DNA of 21,304 bases from a virus: IMG/VR virus record IMGVR_UViG_3300035698_002109, positions 1 through 21,304 of that record; one strand, given 5' to 3'. Below the pieces are notes generated by a model. It was not told where the DNA came from, did no database searches, and worked only from the letters and a program-made list of their open reading frames with translations. A program made the translations under genes and the position numbers. Of this stretch, positions 1 through 7,342 are shown piece after piece; position 1 is the stretch's first letter, and each line of letters begins with the position of its first letter.

Positions 1-410
1 ACGCGAATCTTACGTGCCCGAATGTCAACGATCTGCGAATCGTCTTCCAGTGCAACCGCTTGCAGTGCGTCACACAGGGGTTTCGTCAGGTTGTCGATGT
101 CGGGCCGCTTATCCATAAAGGACCATCCCAAATCTCGTTGTAGTTGCTTATCTGACTGTCGCCAGGGGAAGCAGTACAACACAGTGAGGCGTATTCTACC
201 CGATATGCTATCTGATGTCAAGGAGGCCCGCAACAATTTGGCTAGATCGGCGAGGTACTTCCGCTTCTTGGGCGAGGTAAAGGACCGCCCGTTGCCAAAT
301 CGCGTACTCTGCTTGGACTGCGGAACAAGCTCCGCATACGCATACACGGCCTTGTCGGGCGAAGCGTAACTGTCCCAGTCGTCTAGCATTGCGCGTAATA
401 GGGGTGTCAT
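1..410 (-). CDS. rusA: RusA-family Holliday junction resolvase (3' end outside window)
   Basis: This gene encodes a RusA-type endonuclease, which cuts four-way DNA junctions by paired nicks. The visible 136 residues contain the family's core: KRPDIDN at 101-107, with acidic residues D104 and D106, followed by LTKPLCDAL, then an EDD triplet at 122-124. These match the two acidic clusters that bind metal in RusA. About the expected length is present, but the C-terminus continues past the left edge, so the gene is partial. The ATG at 410-408 overlaps the stop of the upstream nuclease gene in an ATGA junction, with a GGGAAG ribosome site just before it. It is the last visible gene of a recombination block (RecA, two nucleases, resolvase). 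The likely role is resolving branched replication or recombination intermediates before packaging. The family call is firm; activity is inferred. Confidence 0.92.
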   Translation of the reverse strand, partial: MTPLLRAMLDDWDSYASPDKAVYAYAELVPQSKQSTRFGNGRSFTSPKKRKYLADLAKLLRASLTSDSISGRIRLTVLYCFPWRQSDKQLQRDLGWSFMDKRPDIDNLTKPLCDALQAVALEDDSQIVDIRARKIR

Positions 411-1399
411 GGTGCTTCCCACTTAGAGAGGTCTAACCACTTTCGATTGGGCTGGGCCGCGCTCTGCTCGTCTACCCATGCCTCGAAGTCCATGTCGTCC
501 CAACAAGGGGTCTTGAACACACACTTCTTAGCTCGTGATACATTCTGGCTCGTGCAGGGCATGCCCGACTCGGGGAGGGTGCGGTCGCGGATCGCCTCCC
601 AGATGATGCGGGCCTTGCGGACAGTCTCTTTCCACCAGCCCTCGTCGTAGTCGTACTTGACCGTGTGTATCTTGAACTGGTCCCTGTCGGCGAGCATGAA
701 CATCGTCGAATCGTAGCCAGTCATGTGCTGGTAGATGACTGCCTGCATCTTGTAATAGTCTGGGGTGTCGTCTGCTGTCTTCCACTTAGCCTTACCGTCA
801 AGGCTTAAGGACTTGAGTTCGAGGTGCATCAGCTTGCCGGGTGCAATCGAGTGCAGTTCCTTCAAGGCTTGCGGGAGGTCTTTCCTCACCAAGTTAAGGT
901 TCTCCTCCAGCCACCTGAAGCGATCAATGGATATGATGCCGTCGTGATGCCCCGTAAGCCGCAGAGCATCGTCCTTCAGCGAGTCCTCTGCAAAGGTCCA
1001 CACAGGCTCGGTGGCTTGTTCCTGCATCTCGTGCAGAGTCAGCTTAGGGTCTGGATGAAAACACGGTCCCCGCGTTTCCAGCGCCTCATTGTCAAACCAC
1101 TTCCCATACAGGATACCCAGCGGCCCTAGCACACAGTTCTGCATGTAGCTGTGCCACCATGTCCCGCAGCCCATACGCATGCGGGCAGAGCCATCGAACT
1201 TCTTAGATGGGATGGGCTTCCAGTAATTCAGTACGAACTCTCTTGGGCAGGTGAAGTACATGCCGCTGGCCCGCAACCAATCGGTCTGTAGGCTCTGCGG
1301 GCCTTGGCCATTAGCAAAGGCGTTGAAGACCTTGCCCATGTTATTGAACGGACCCGGTGGTACGGCGTTCCAGTCATCTAGTGTATCGAGTATGCTCAT
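407..1399 (-). CDS. Cas4/AddB-like PD-(D/E)XK exonuclease with predicted Fe-S cluster
   Basis: This is a 330-residue RecB-family nuclease. The motifs appear in the expected order: a lone Cys (C51, in FTCPREF), GTWWH with H83, TGHHDG with D153, LELKS with E194 and K196, and QAVIY with Q219 and Y223. A C-terminal trio, C282, C293 and C299, follows. One N-terminal Cys plus three C-terminal Cys around a RecB-type core is the arrangement that holds a 4Fe-4S cluster in Cas4 and AddB. The family degrades or trims DNA ends; in a phage this suggests end processing for recombination. I chose the ATG at 1399-1397 (MSILDTL) because it forms an ATGA overlap with the upstream nuclease. An open frame continues further upstream but lies inside that neighbour. 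There is no CRISPR array or other cas gene, so an adaptation role is not supported. Confidence 0.85.
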   Translation of the reverse strand: MSILDTLDDWNAVPPGPFNNMGKVFNAFANGQGPQSLQTDWLRASGMYFTCPREFVLNYWKPIPSKKFDGSARMRMGCGTWWHSYMQNCVLGPLGILYGKWFDNEALETRGPCFHPDPKLTLHEMQEQATEPVWTFAEDSLKDDALRLTGHHDGIISIDRFRWLEENLNLVRKDLPQALKELHSIAPGKLMHLELKSLSLDGKAKWKTADDTPDYYKMQAVIYQHMTGYDSTMFMLADRDQFKIHTVKYDYDEGWWKETVRKARIIWEAIRDRTLPESGMPCTSQNVSRAKKCVFKTPCWDDMDFEAWVDEQSAAQPNRKWLDLSKWEAP

Positions 1400-1779
1400 A
1401 GGTCTTCGTCTTGCCCGGCATCGAGCATCCTTTTGAATACGGTGAGGGGAATCAGTGCCCACGTTTGTTCCACGGCCTTCATGTTCTCCCATGTCAGCAC
1501 CAGCCCAGGCTCCCGCGATTCTCCCCAAGCCTCGCGGGTGATCTTCATAACGTCTTTGCGGGAGATACACAGCATGTCGCTGACAGTCTGCTTGCTGTCA
1601 AGGATGAAGTGATCTAGCTTAACATCCCCCTTGTGCCCGACAACGGCGCCAGACGCGGGCTGCCTGTGACCCCCGAGATCATCAGCGATCTTCTGCTCCT
1701 GCTTGCTGGTCTTACCCTTCTTCGACTCGGGCTTGCCCATCTGCCCGCCACGGGGTAGCTTGGGGTCGTGGTCAAACAT
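1396..1779 (-). CDS. small PD-(D/E)XK nuclease, Holliday-resolvase-like
   Basis: This 127-residue protein has the signature of small phage nucleases of the PD-(D/E)XK fold: a basic N-terminus (residues 15-30), then PASGA at 41-45, GDV at 51-53 and ILDSKQT at 59-65. D52 with D61-x-K63 would form the metal site, with Asp in place of the more usual Glu. The spacing and the PASGA/GDV signature resemble archaeal-Hjc-like resolvases, but the exact substrate is inferred. I chose the ATG at 1779-1777, which overlaps the recA stop by 8 bases and has GGAG upstream. MGKPESKK at residue 14 is a possible later start. Its stop overlaps the next gene's ATG. It lies between recA and the Cas4-like nuclease, so recombination or repair is its likely job. 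Confidence 0.75.
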   Translation of the reverse strand: MFDHDPKLPRGGQMGKPESKKGKTSKQEQKIADDLGGHRQPASGAVVGHKGDVKLDHFILDSKQTVSDMLCISRKDVMKITREAWGESREPGLVLTWENMKAVEQTWALIPLTVFKRMLDAGQDEDL

Positions 1780-2851
1780 CGACTCCACACTCCGCTTTGA
1801 CGATCTTTGCCCATAGCTTTCGTGCCTTGTCAACGTCTTCCCGCAGCATGGCCCGCAGGTCATCTTCCACCCGCGCTCGGAAGTCCCCGAAGCCAACGCC
1901 GCCCTCGCGGGTGATGATGCCATACTGCTTACCCTTCTTCACCATCGTAGTCTCGTTGAAGATATGGCCCGCCATGATGCCGTCGATGTCCTTGAGGGCC
2001 ATCTTACACTCGTAGGTCAAGTGGGGGACGTATGTCTTGTTCTTCTTCGTCACACCCGCAAGGTCTACAAAGGCCGTCAACTTCTCGTTGTCATCGAGAT
2101 ACTTGATGGCCTTGGTCCACACGATGACACTCGATGCGAATAACTGCCCGCGTCCGCCAGGCATCACGCGGGAGTCACCCCACATCACGCCGATCTTCTC
2201 ACGAAGCTGATTCAGACAGATAAGTGCGGGGGGCTTAACGCCGGTGTTGGCCACACGGTTCATGGCAGACGGCCACTTGCGGAAGGCCTTGTTCAACAGA
2301 ATAGCGTTCCCACCCATCCTCGCCTGCTCTGCCGAGTCCTGAATCTCCGTGCTGGAGGTCATTGCGGCCAATGAGTCCACTACAATTACATCGAAGGCAC
2401 CCGACTCCAGAGCAGCACTCACAACATCGACGGTCTGCTCGGCATAGTCGGGACGGATATGGGCGTGTAGATCGAAGTCGTAGCCATTCTTAGCCGCCCA
2501 CGCTTTGTCGAAAGCCCCCTCTACGTCTACGAACAGCGCCGTGCAGGGCGTGAAGTCGCCACACTTGCACCCTGTGCGATGGCAGCGGCATGTCTTGCAG
2601 TGATCGGACAGGGCTGCAATTGTCTTCAACATGATGAGGGTCTTGCCGGTACTCTCCTCGCCCGCAACTGTGGAGATGGCGCCGAAGGGCCACCCGCCAC
2701 CGAGCACGAGGTCGAGTGCTAAGATGCCGCTGCTGAACCTGTCTCGCTGGGTAGCGGCTAATGTGTTGCCCCTGCCCGCGAGGTCGGTCTTGTACTGCTT
2801 GTTTACCTCATCAACGAAGGCGTTGATCTTGTCTTGAGCGTCGTTAGTCAT
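1772..2851 (-). CDS. recA: RecA recombinase with cysteine-rich insertion
   Basis: This is a 359-residue RecA-type strand-exchange ATPase. Visible motifs are Walker A GEESTGKT (64-71), VDVEGAFD with the catalytic Glu E111, Walker B VIVVDS (155-160) and the L2 region NQLREKIGVMWG (214-225), followed by a GG pair as in bacterial RecA. That L2 match makes it RecA proper rather than a DnaB or RadA relative. Between Walker A and the catalytic Glu is a short cysteine-rich stretch, with C85, C88, C90, C95, C97 and C103 plus H84 and H91. Cellular RecA has no such stretch there, and it is probably a metal site. The start ATG at 2851-2849 shares one base with the upstream stop (TGATG). It would pair strands for recombination-dependent replication, with the nearby helicase, nucleases and resolvases. 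Confidence 0.93.
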   Translation of the reverse strand: MTNDAQDKINAFVDEVNKQYKTDLAGRGNTLAATQRDRFSSGILALDLVLGGGWPFGAISTVAGEESTGKTLIMLKTIAALSDHCKTCRCHRTGCKCGDFTPCTALFVDVEGAFDKAWAAKNGYDFDLHAHIRPDYAEQTVDVVSAALESGAFDVIVVDSLAAMTSSTEIQDSAEQARMGGNAILLNKAFRKWPSAMNRVANTGVKPPALICLNQLREKIGVMWGDSRVMPGGRGQLFASSVIVWTKAIKYLDDNEKLTAFVDLAGVTKKNKTYVPHLTYECKMALKDIDGIMAGHIFNETTMVKKGKQYGIITREGGVGFGDFRARVEDDLRAMLREDVDKARKLWAKIVKAECGVDV

Positions 2852-3174
2852 CAGCTTCCCTTCTTCTTGGCACGATACTCCTTGATCTTCGTTACCTCAA
2901 CCGACAGCTTCTCGTTGACGAACTCCTTAGCCGTAACAAGGGCTTCGTCGATCTCCTCAACGTAGGCGGGCAGGGTGCAGGTAACACCTACCTTCACACT
3001 CTCGTAGCTACCCATGTTGAGGGTCATCTGCTGTGTGTAGGACACCCGCGCCGTATCGGTGTGAAACACCCCCACGTCGATAGGAGTGGCGTCGTCGGTT
3101 TCCTTCGTGACAACCTTGCCCTTCGTGTAGGTCTGGTTCACGGTAATGGTGCCTGGCTCTTGGTTGCTGTTCAT
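2851..3174 (-). CDS. conserved-looking phage protein of unknown function
   Basis: I do not recognise a named family for this 107-residue protein. It has a polar N-terminus, then a central stretch, MGSYESVKVGVTCTLPAY (54-71), that reads like a beta hairpin. After this comes a charged helical C-terminus (about 72-107) ending in a lysine cluster. I recall phage hypothetical proteins with a similar 'YESVKVGV...LP...EIDEA' layout, but I cannot verify this. An AAGGA ribosome site precedes the ATG. The gene is directly upstream of recA, with a one-base TGATG overlap, so the two are translated together and a recombination or replication accessory role is plausible. Confidence 0.7.
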   Translation of the reverse strand: MNSNQEPGTITVNQTYTKGKVVTKETDDATPIDVGVFHTDTARVSYTQQMTLNMGSYESVKVGVTCTLPAYVEEIDEALVTAKEFVNEKLSVEVTKIKEYRAKKKGS

Positions 3175-3177
3175 GTC

Positions 3178-3525
3178 TTATCCTTTTACACGGACTTCTG
3201 CATCGGGGTGTTTCTTACACGCATCAGAGTATTCCCGTAAGAATGCTCTGAAGTTATCGAAGTTGCTTCCCCCGCAATCGGGATCGATCTCGTACCACAG
3301 GAATCTATCGGGGTCATGGTCCATAGTGGCGACCATGCGATCAAGGCGGTAACTCAGTGCCGATGCCTGCCTGATACCAAGTTTTGTCGGATGCCAGATG
3401 CACTCGTACACGCCACCTTCGCATGCCATCATGTTGTTAGCATGCGATGTCCTGCCCCAATAGACTATATCTCCCTGCCGAGTGTTGGGGTCCACCTCGT
3501 CCACCAAGTATACGTGCAGAAACAT
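3178..3525 (-). CDS. hypothetical phage protein
   Basis: This 115-residue protein matches no family I know. It has a hydrophobic start (MFLHVYLVDEV) and a central region with two Cys and several His and Trp (residues 30-45, ACEGGVYECIWHPTKLG). The C-terminus is charged. It has no signal peptide or membrane segment. An AAGGA site sits 7 bases before the ATG. It lies 3 bases after the helicase stop and 3 bases before the next gene, so it belongs to the same transcript. Length, ribosome site and tight packing support a real gene; the function is open. Confidence 0.7.
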   Translation of the reverse strand: MFLHVYLVDEVDPNTRQGDIVYWGRTSHANNMMACEGGVYECIWHPTKLGIRQASALSYRLDRMVATMDHDPDRFLWYEIDPDCGGSNFDNFRAFLREYSDACKKHPDAEVRVKG

Positions 3526-3528
3526 GGT

Positions 3529-4848
3529 CTATCCTTGCGAGGTGAATCCGAAACTCTCGTACTGTGCTAGTCGTTTGGCTGCTTGTGCCCTGTTCCACGG
3601 GGTATCAAACACGATGTCGATTACCAGCGGGGTCTTCTTGCCCGCAACCGGTCTACGTATTCTACCAACGACCTGCTCAATGTCAACCCTCGGTGTGGCG
3701 AGGAACAACGTGTCGATGCGGGGGATATCTGTGCCCTCCGACATCATGCCGTATGTGGCGATGATGATGTCCTTAGCCGCCTCTTCGTCTCGCTGCTTGT
3801 CCGTCAACCCGCCAACGTACAGCCCGACAGAATGGTCGCTACTGCACTCAATTGCACTCTTGATCGCCTCGCACTGGGCCTTTCTATCAGAGCATGCCAG
3901 TGGGCATCGGCCCGCGTCTGCCGCAGCCACAGCTTTCTTGGCGAGCCAATCGTTCAAACTCGGTGTCTCGGACATCGTGGTGATGTACTTCGATCTGTTG
4001 AGGCTACCTGCCCAGTAGAAGGACGAGTCCCTGAGTGATGTCTCCCACGACACTTGCCGGAAGTTGCCCGACAAAGCGCGGGTATGGCACTTGGACTCTA
4101 CCCGACCGATGTACCACTCCCACAGCATCTCCAGCCCGTCCTTGCGTCGCCAAGTGGCGGACACGCCTAGCCGGAAGTGGGCATGGAAGGCGCCCATCGA
4201 GTAGGCGAACGTCTCTGCCGAATACCTGTGCCCCTCGTCGAAGATGACGATGCCGAAGGACTTGAAGAAGTCGTCTGGCAGTGTATCTCGCTGACTGTAG
4301 ACCGTCTGGGCCATTGCCGTGACAACGTGCTTGTCCTTGTAGGCTAGCTGTTTCTGCTGCACGTGGCCCGTTTGGCAGGTAGGCCAGAACGCCGAGGCTG
4401 TCCTCTGCCACTGCGATGCCAGGTCGCCTTTGTGTACCAGTACAAGTGCTGTAGTGCCTAGTCTGGAAGCGATGTCTAGTGCCATCAGGGTCTTGCCCGC
4501 ACCCGGCATGGCTTCCAGAAGGGCTCCCGACACGCCGCCTTGCCTGTACTGGAACCGATCGTATATCTCCAGCACCGATTCTTCTTGCCCATCGCGATAG
4601 TTGCCGCACGTTGGGAAGCATATCGGAGGCCAGTCTAGGTGTGGGTGAGTGGTGTGCAATCGAGCATCTATGTCTAGGTTATCCGCCGCCCAGTTGCGGG
4701 GGACTCCCACACAATCATCCCGCACCTCTGCTAAACAGAAGGTCTTGATAGACCCATCGTACTGCACCGAGTCTACTGTGAGCTTCTTTACAAGCTCCTC
4801 TCGACTCGCTACTGCGGGGGATACCCATAATAGGCGATCTTCAATCAT
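3529..4848 (-). CDS. SF2 DNA helicase (UvsW/RecG-like role)
   Basis: This 439-residue superfamily 2 ATPase has Walker A AMPGAGKT (113-120), a DEGH box (204-207, a DEAH variant), motif III SAT (230-232), TEGTDIP-like motif V (SEGTDIP, 370-376) and motif VI QVVGRIRR (392-399). All are in the usual two-RecA-domain order. About 100 residues precede the first motif and may be a DNA-contact domain. Phage relatives such as T4 UvsW unwind branched DNA and RNA-DNA hybrids; that role here is inferred from fold and from recA nearby. The ATG overlaps the polymerase stop in ATGA. The ribosome site is poor (AAAAGG abutting the ATG), so translation probably depends on coupling to the polymerase gene. Confidence 0.88.
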   Translation of the reverse strand: MIEDRLLWVSPAVASREELVKKLTVDSVQYDGSIKTFCLAEVRDDCVGVPRNWAADNLDIDARLHTTHPHLDWPPICFPTCGNYRDGQEESVLEIYDRFQYRQGGVSGALLEAMPGAGKTLMALDIASRLGTTALVLVHKGDLASQWQRTASAFWPTCQTGHVQQKQLAYKDKHVVTAMAQTVYSQRDTLPDDFFKSFGIVIFDEGHRYSAETFAYSMGAFHAHFRLGVSATWRRKDGLEMLWEWYIGRVESKCHTRALSGNFRQVSWETSLRDSSFYWAGSLNRSKYITTMSETPSLNDWLAKKAVAAADAGRCPLACSDRKAQCEAIKSAIECSSDHSVGLYVGGLTDKQRDEEAAKDIIIATYGMMSEGTDIPRIDTLFLATPRVDIEQVVGRIRRPVAGKKTPLVIDIVFDTPWNRAQAAKRLAQYESFGFTSQG

Positions 4849-6707
4849 CCTTTTACTTCGCCCCAGTTGTCACATATTACGATGTCTGTTCTCACAGGCA
4901 CCCGCAACTGGACGGCGTGTTCCATGTGGTAACGCACCACTTCGGTTGCTTCTTCTACGTAGTCCTCATCACACTCAAACACAAGCTCGTCGTGGATGAT
5001 ATTCGTTGGTAACACTTTGTTCAACCATGTCCCGCGTTCAATGAAGTCCTGTCGAATCTTCACAGCGGATAGCTGAATGAAGTCGCAGGCCGCAGACTGC
5101 GGGGGGAAGTTGATGAACTGATTGATCGAGTGCTTCCAGTTCTTCTGCACTTCGTGCTTAGGGATACGTCGTTTGCGGCCAAAGATGGTCTTCGTGACCG
5201 GCGACATCTCCATCTGGTGTTCCATACGAACATGGAACGCATGAACCCCTTCGTACATAGCCATGTACTGATCGCTAGCCTCTTGCCACTCGGCCCGCGT
5301 CAGATCAGGGTACTGATAGTGCATCATCCCCGCAGTGGCGTAGTAGATCAGGGCGAAGTTCGCTACCTTGCCGTCCTGACGAGAGTGTAGTGCCGGGATA
5401 CCCTCGTAGGTCTGCGTGTGGATGTCCTTACCGTGCCAGAAGCCCTCGCCCTTACCTGATAGAATCTTCTCGTTCTCTGCCGCCCCGCAATTGGGACACT
5501 CGTGCAGGATCGTCAGGGCGTCACCAGTCCGCCCGCACTTCGTACACGTCCACTGCACATAGGCCTGAAGGAACAGGGGGTCTTGCGAGATATGAGCCAT
5601 CAGCCGCAATTCGATCTGCGAGAGGTCGGCTACGATGAGCTTCTTACCGGGGCCTGCCCGCACACAGCGGCGGATGTTCAGGCCCTTGAACAACTCGTGT
5701 AGGAATGCGGGGATGTTCTGGAAATTGGGCTTCTCGCTCCGCATACGACCAGTCGTGCTGACCAGCCAGAATGTCGGGTGAATACGCTTGTGGGGGTCGG
5801 CATCAGCCCGCTCCACGAGGGGCTTGAGATAAGTACCCACCATCTTCTCGGCGGTACGATACCACACGATCTTCTCGCACACCGGGTATCGCTTAGACAG
5901 CGTAGCCATGGCTTTCTTGTCAACGCTATACCGCTTCTTACTCTTAGTGAGGTCGATCCTGGCCGTCGAATAGCCTAGCTCGTCGAACAGCCTCTTGGCA
6001 AGCTGGTCCCCGCTGGCTAAGTTGATGTCGCCAATCTGCGCCAGTACCTCCCCTTTCAGCCGCACGGCTAGGGCCTCGAAGGATGTCCGAAGATCGTTAG
6101 CGCAGTCGATGTCCCACAGGATGCCCACGAGTTCCATTTCCGCCACGAAGATTGACGATGGCATCAGTATCTTACGGAACAGGTTGTACGAGCCCTCTTC
6201 GATAAGCTGTGGCTTGATGTCCTGCCATAGCTTGTACTCGTAATAGGCGTCGTCCGTGGTGTAGTGTATGAACCGCTCACTGTCGGGACCATCCACGGAC
6301 TCTTCCATGAAATTGCCCATCTCATACCCATAGGTATCTTTGACCACGCACTTGAGACTTAGCTTGTTGGGCTTACGGTTCTCGTTCAGTAGGTTCACAC
6401 CTACCATTGGATCACATAGTTGCTTAGGGTCTTCCCGCACTCCGAGGGCCTTGAGGCACTTCAGGTCATACTTGCCATTGTATGCAACTGCGTCTACCCC
6501 TTCGAGTGCAAACAGTTGCACAATCGCGGGCTGCCACACAGCACGATCCCTAACGAAGTGCCGCTCCTCCCCGATAGCAAAGCTCACACCCCACAGCGAG
6601 AAGTCGGTGTGATTGAACTGCGTATTGGGGTCGTGCTCAACATCGAAGCTGAACGCCCCCGCAGCCTGCGCCTTGGCAACGAACTCGGCGGTGTTAAACG
6701 GGGTCAT
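4845..6707 (-). CDS. polA: family A DNA polymerase with 3'-5' exonuclease and zinc-ribbon insertion
   Basis: This is a 620-residue replicative-type polymerase of the DNA polymerase I family, without a 5'-3' exonuclease domain. The proofreading site is intact: D22-x-E24, N77...D81 and Y149-x3-D153. Polymerase motifs are TTGR (318-321), motif A ADLSQIELR with D361, motif B from R443 through K447, F451 and Y455, and motif C HDE (572-574). Two oddities stand out. A four-Cys zinc ribbon (C388, C391, C404, C407) sits between motifs A and B. Motif B reads NFALIYY rather than the usual NFGLIYG, so both glycines are replaced. The ATG has GAAGG upstream and overlaps the preceding gene by 14 bases. It would copy the phage genome with the primase, helicase and SSB encoded upstream. 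Confidence 0.95.
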   Translation of the reverse strand: MTPFNTAEFVAKAQAAGAFSFDVEHDPNTQFNHTDFSLWGVSFAIGEERHFVRDRAVWQPAIVQLFALEGVDAVAYNGKYDLKCLKALGVREDPKQLCDPMVGVNLLNENRKPNKLSLKCVVKDTYGYEMGNFMEESVDGPDSERFIHYTTDDAYYEYKLWQDIKPQLIEEGSYNLFRKILMPSSIFVAEMELVGILWDIDCANDLRTSFEALAVRLKGEVLAQIGDINLASGDQLAKRLFDELGYSTARIDLTKSKKRYSVDKKAMATLSKRYPVCEKIVWYRTAEKMVGTYLKPLVERADADPHKRIHPTFWLVSTTGRMRSEKPNFQNIPAFLHELFKGLNIRRCVRAGPGKKLIVADLSQIELRLMAHISQDPLFLQAYVQWTCTKCGRTGDALTILHECPNCGAAENEKILSGKGEGFWHGKDIHTQTYEGIPALHSRQDGKVANFALIYYATAGMMHYQYPDLTRAEWQEASDQYMAMYEGVHAFHVRMEHQMEMSPVTKTIFGRKRRIPKHEVQKNWKHSINQFINFPPQSAACDFIQLSAVKIRQDFIERGTWLNKVLPTNIIHDELVFECDEDYVEEATEVVRYHMEHAVQLRVPVRTDIVICDNWGEVKG

Positions 6708-6978
6708 TTGATGCCTTCAACGCAATCTGAACACACGCCTCATCGGATATGTGAGCGTCGGGGATATGCGCCCACGCCACCACTCCAGTGTGTTTATGTG
6801 TCATAGGCTCGTCGGTGAACTGTCGCCGCCAAACACCATCCCTATAATAGCCCACCTCCATCATCCGGTGGCGGCTATCTAGGTACAATCCCGTAATACG
6901 GAGGACCAATACGAGAGCGTGGGGAATAGGAAGCTCGTCGTCTACTGCGATCCATCGGAACTGTTGATAGTCCAGCAT
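6694..6978 (-). CDS. DUF551-like small phage protein
   Basis: This 94-residue protein follows the pattern of short phage DUF551-type proteins: FRWIAVDDELP near the N-terminus, a VLVL strand, GYYRDGVW in the middle (43-50) and VVAWAHIPD near the C-terminus (66-74), giving the spaced W...LP...W...P signature. The family's function is not known to me. The ATG overlaps the upstream stop by one base (TGATG) and has AGGAGA 7 bases before it. The 3' end runs 14 bases into the polymerase gene, which suggests coupled translation. The family match is by eye and moderately sure. Confidence 0.72.
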   Translation of the reverse strand: MLDYQQFRWIAVDDELPIPHALVLVLRITGLYLDSRHRMMEVGYYRDGVWRRQFTDEPMTHKHTGVVAWAHIPDAHISDEACVQIALKASNDPV

Positions 6979-7295
6979 CAGTTCTCTCCTAATTCAATGT
7001 TGTCGTCATCTAGCACATCTACATTGGCAACAGGCGCCCTGTTCCGCAGTCTGTTCTGTGCGTCTAACTCTTGTGCCCGCAGCAGGACATCCAGCACGTC
7101 GTAGGCCTTACGTACACGGACATTCAGATCGTCTGCCATTGAGATGAGGAACACCCGGTGCTGTCGTTGCAGCAGCGAGTCGCTCGTAACGCTCAGCGGT
7201 AGTCTGTTAAAGGCCGCGATCAAGAAGAGGTCGTCGGCATCCGTGAAGTCGTGCAGGCTGTCAGAAGCAAAGTTGATCTGTACAAGTGCGGGCAT
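6978..7295 (-). CDS. small acidic-tailed hypothetical protein
   Basis: The gene encodes 105 residues with no family I recognise. The body looks helical (residues 40-80, with VRVRKAYDVLDVLLRAQEL), and the end is strongly acidic (DVLDDDNIELGEN). I took the ATG at 7295-7293 because AAGGAA lies 6 bases before it. A GTG 21 bases further upstream lacks a site and falls inside the hairpin stem. It is the first gene after the terminator-like hairpin at 7313-7342, so its expression may differ from the SSB gene before it. A replication accessory or DNA-mimic role is conceivable from the acidic tail, but nothing proves it. Confidence 0.68.
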   Translation of the reverse strand: MPALVQINFASDSLHDFTDADDLFLIAAFNRLPLSVTSDSLLQRQHRVFLISMADDLNVRVRKAYDVLDVLLRAQELDAQNRLRNRAPVANVDVLDDDNIELGEN

Positions 7296-7312
7296 CGGTC
7301 GTTCCTTAAAAT

Positions 7313-7342
7313 CCACGCAGGGGGCCGAAGCCCCCCACGAGG
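7313..7342 (-). terminator. UUCG-capped hairpin with U run: probable intrinsic terminator or attenuator
   Basis: On the transcript strand the core is GGGGGC-UUCG-GCCCCC. The stem extends outward through two wobble pairs, two G-C pairs, one U-U mismatch and two more G-C pairs, 13 stem positions in all. AUUUU follows immediately, at 7312-7308. This is the layout of a rho-independent terminator, although the U run is short. It lies in the only intergenic gap of more than 20 bases (7296-7387), between the SSB gene and the next small gene. With no clear promoter after it, partial termination is more likely than a full stop. Confidence 0.65.

Noticed and set aside
22-369. A 115-codon plus-strand frame at the left edge
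   Set aside because: It is antisense to the RusA gene, whose catalytic motifs are plain on the minus strand.
407-1399. A CRISPR adaptation module, suggested by the Cas4-like protein
   Set aside because: No repeat-spacer array and no cas1 or cas2 is present. The neighbours are recombination genes.
1400-1570. N-terminal extension of the Cas4-like nuclease
   Set aside because: It overlaps the small nuclease gene in another frame and is arginine-rich. The ATGA start at 1399 matches the junction style of this genome.
4004-4621. A 205-codon minus-strand frame within the helicase gene
   Set aside because: It is a shifted frame of the SF2 helicase, arginine-rich and without motifs.
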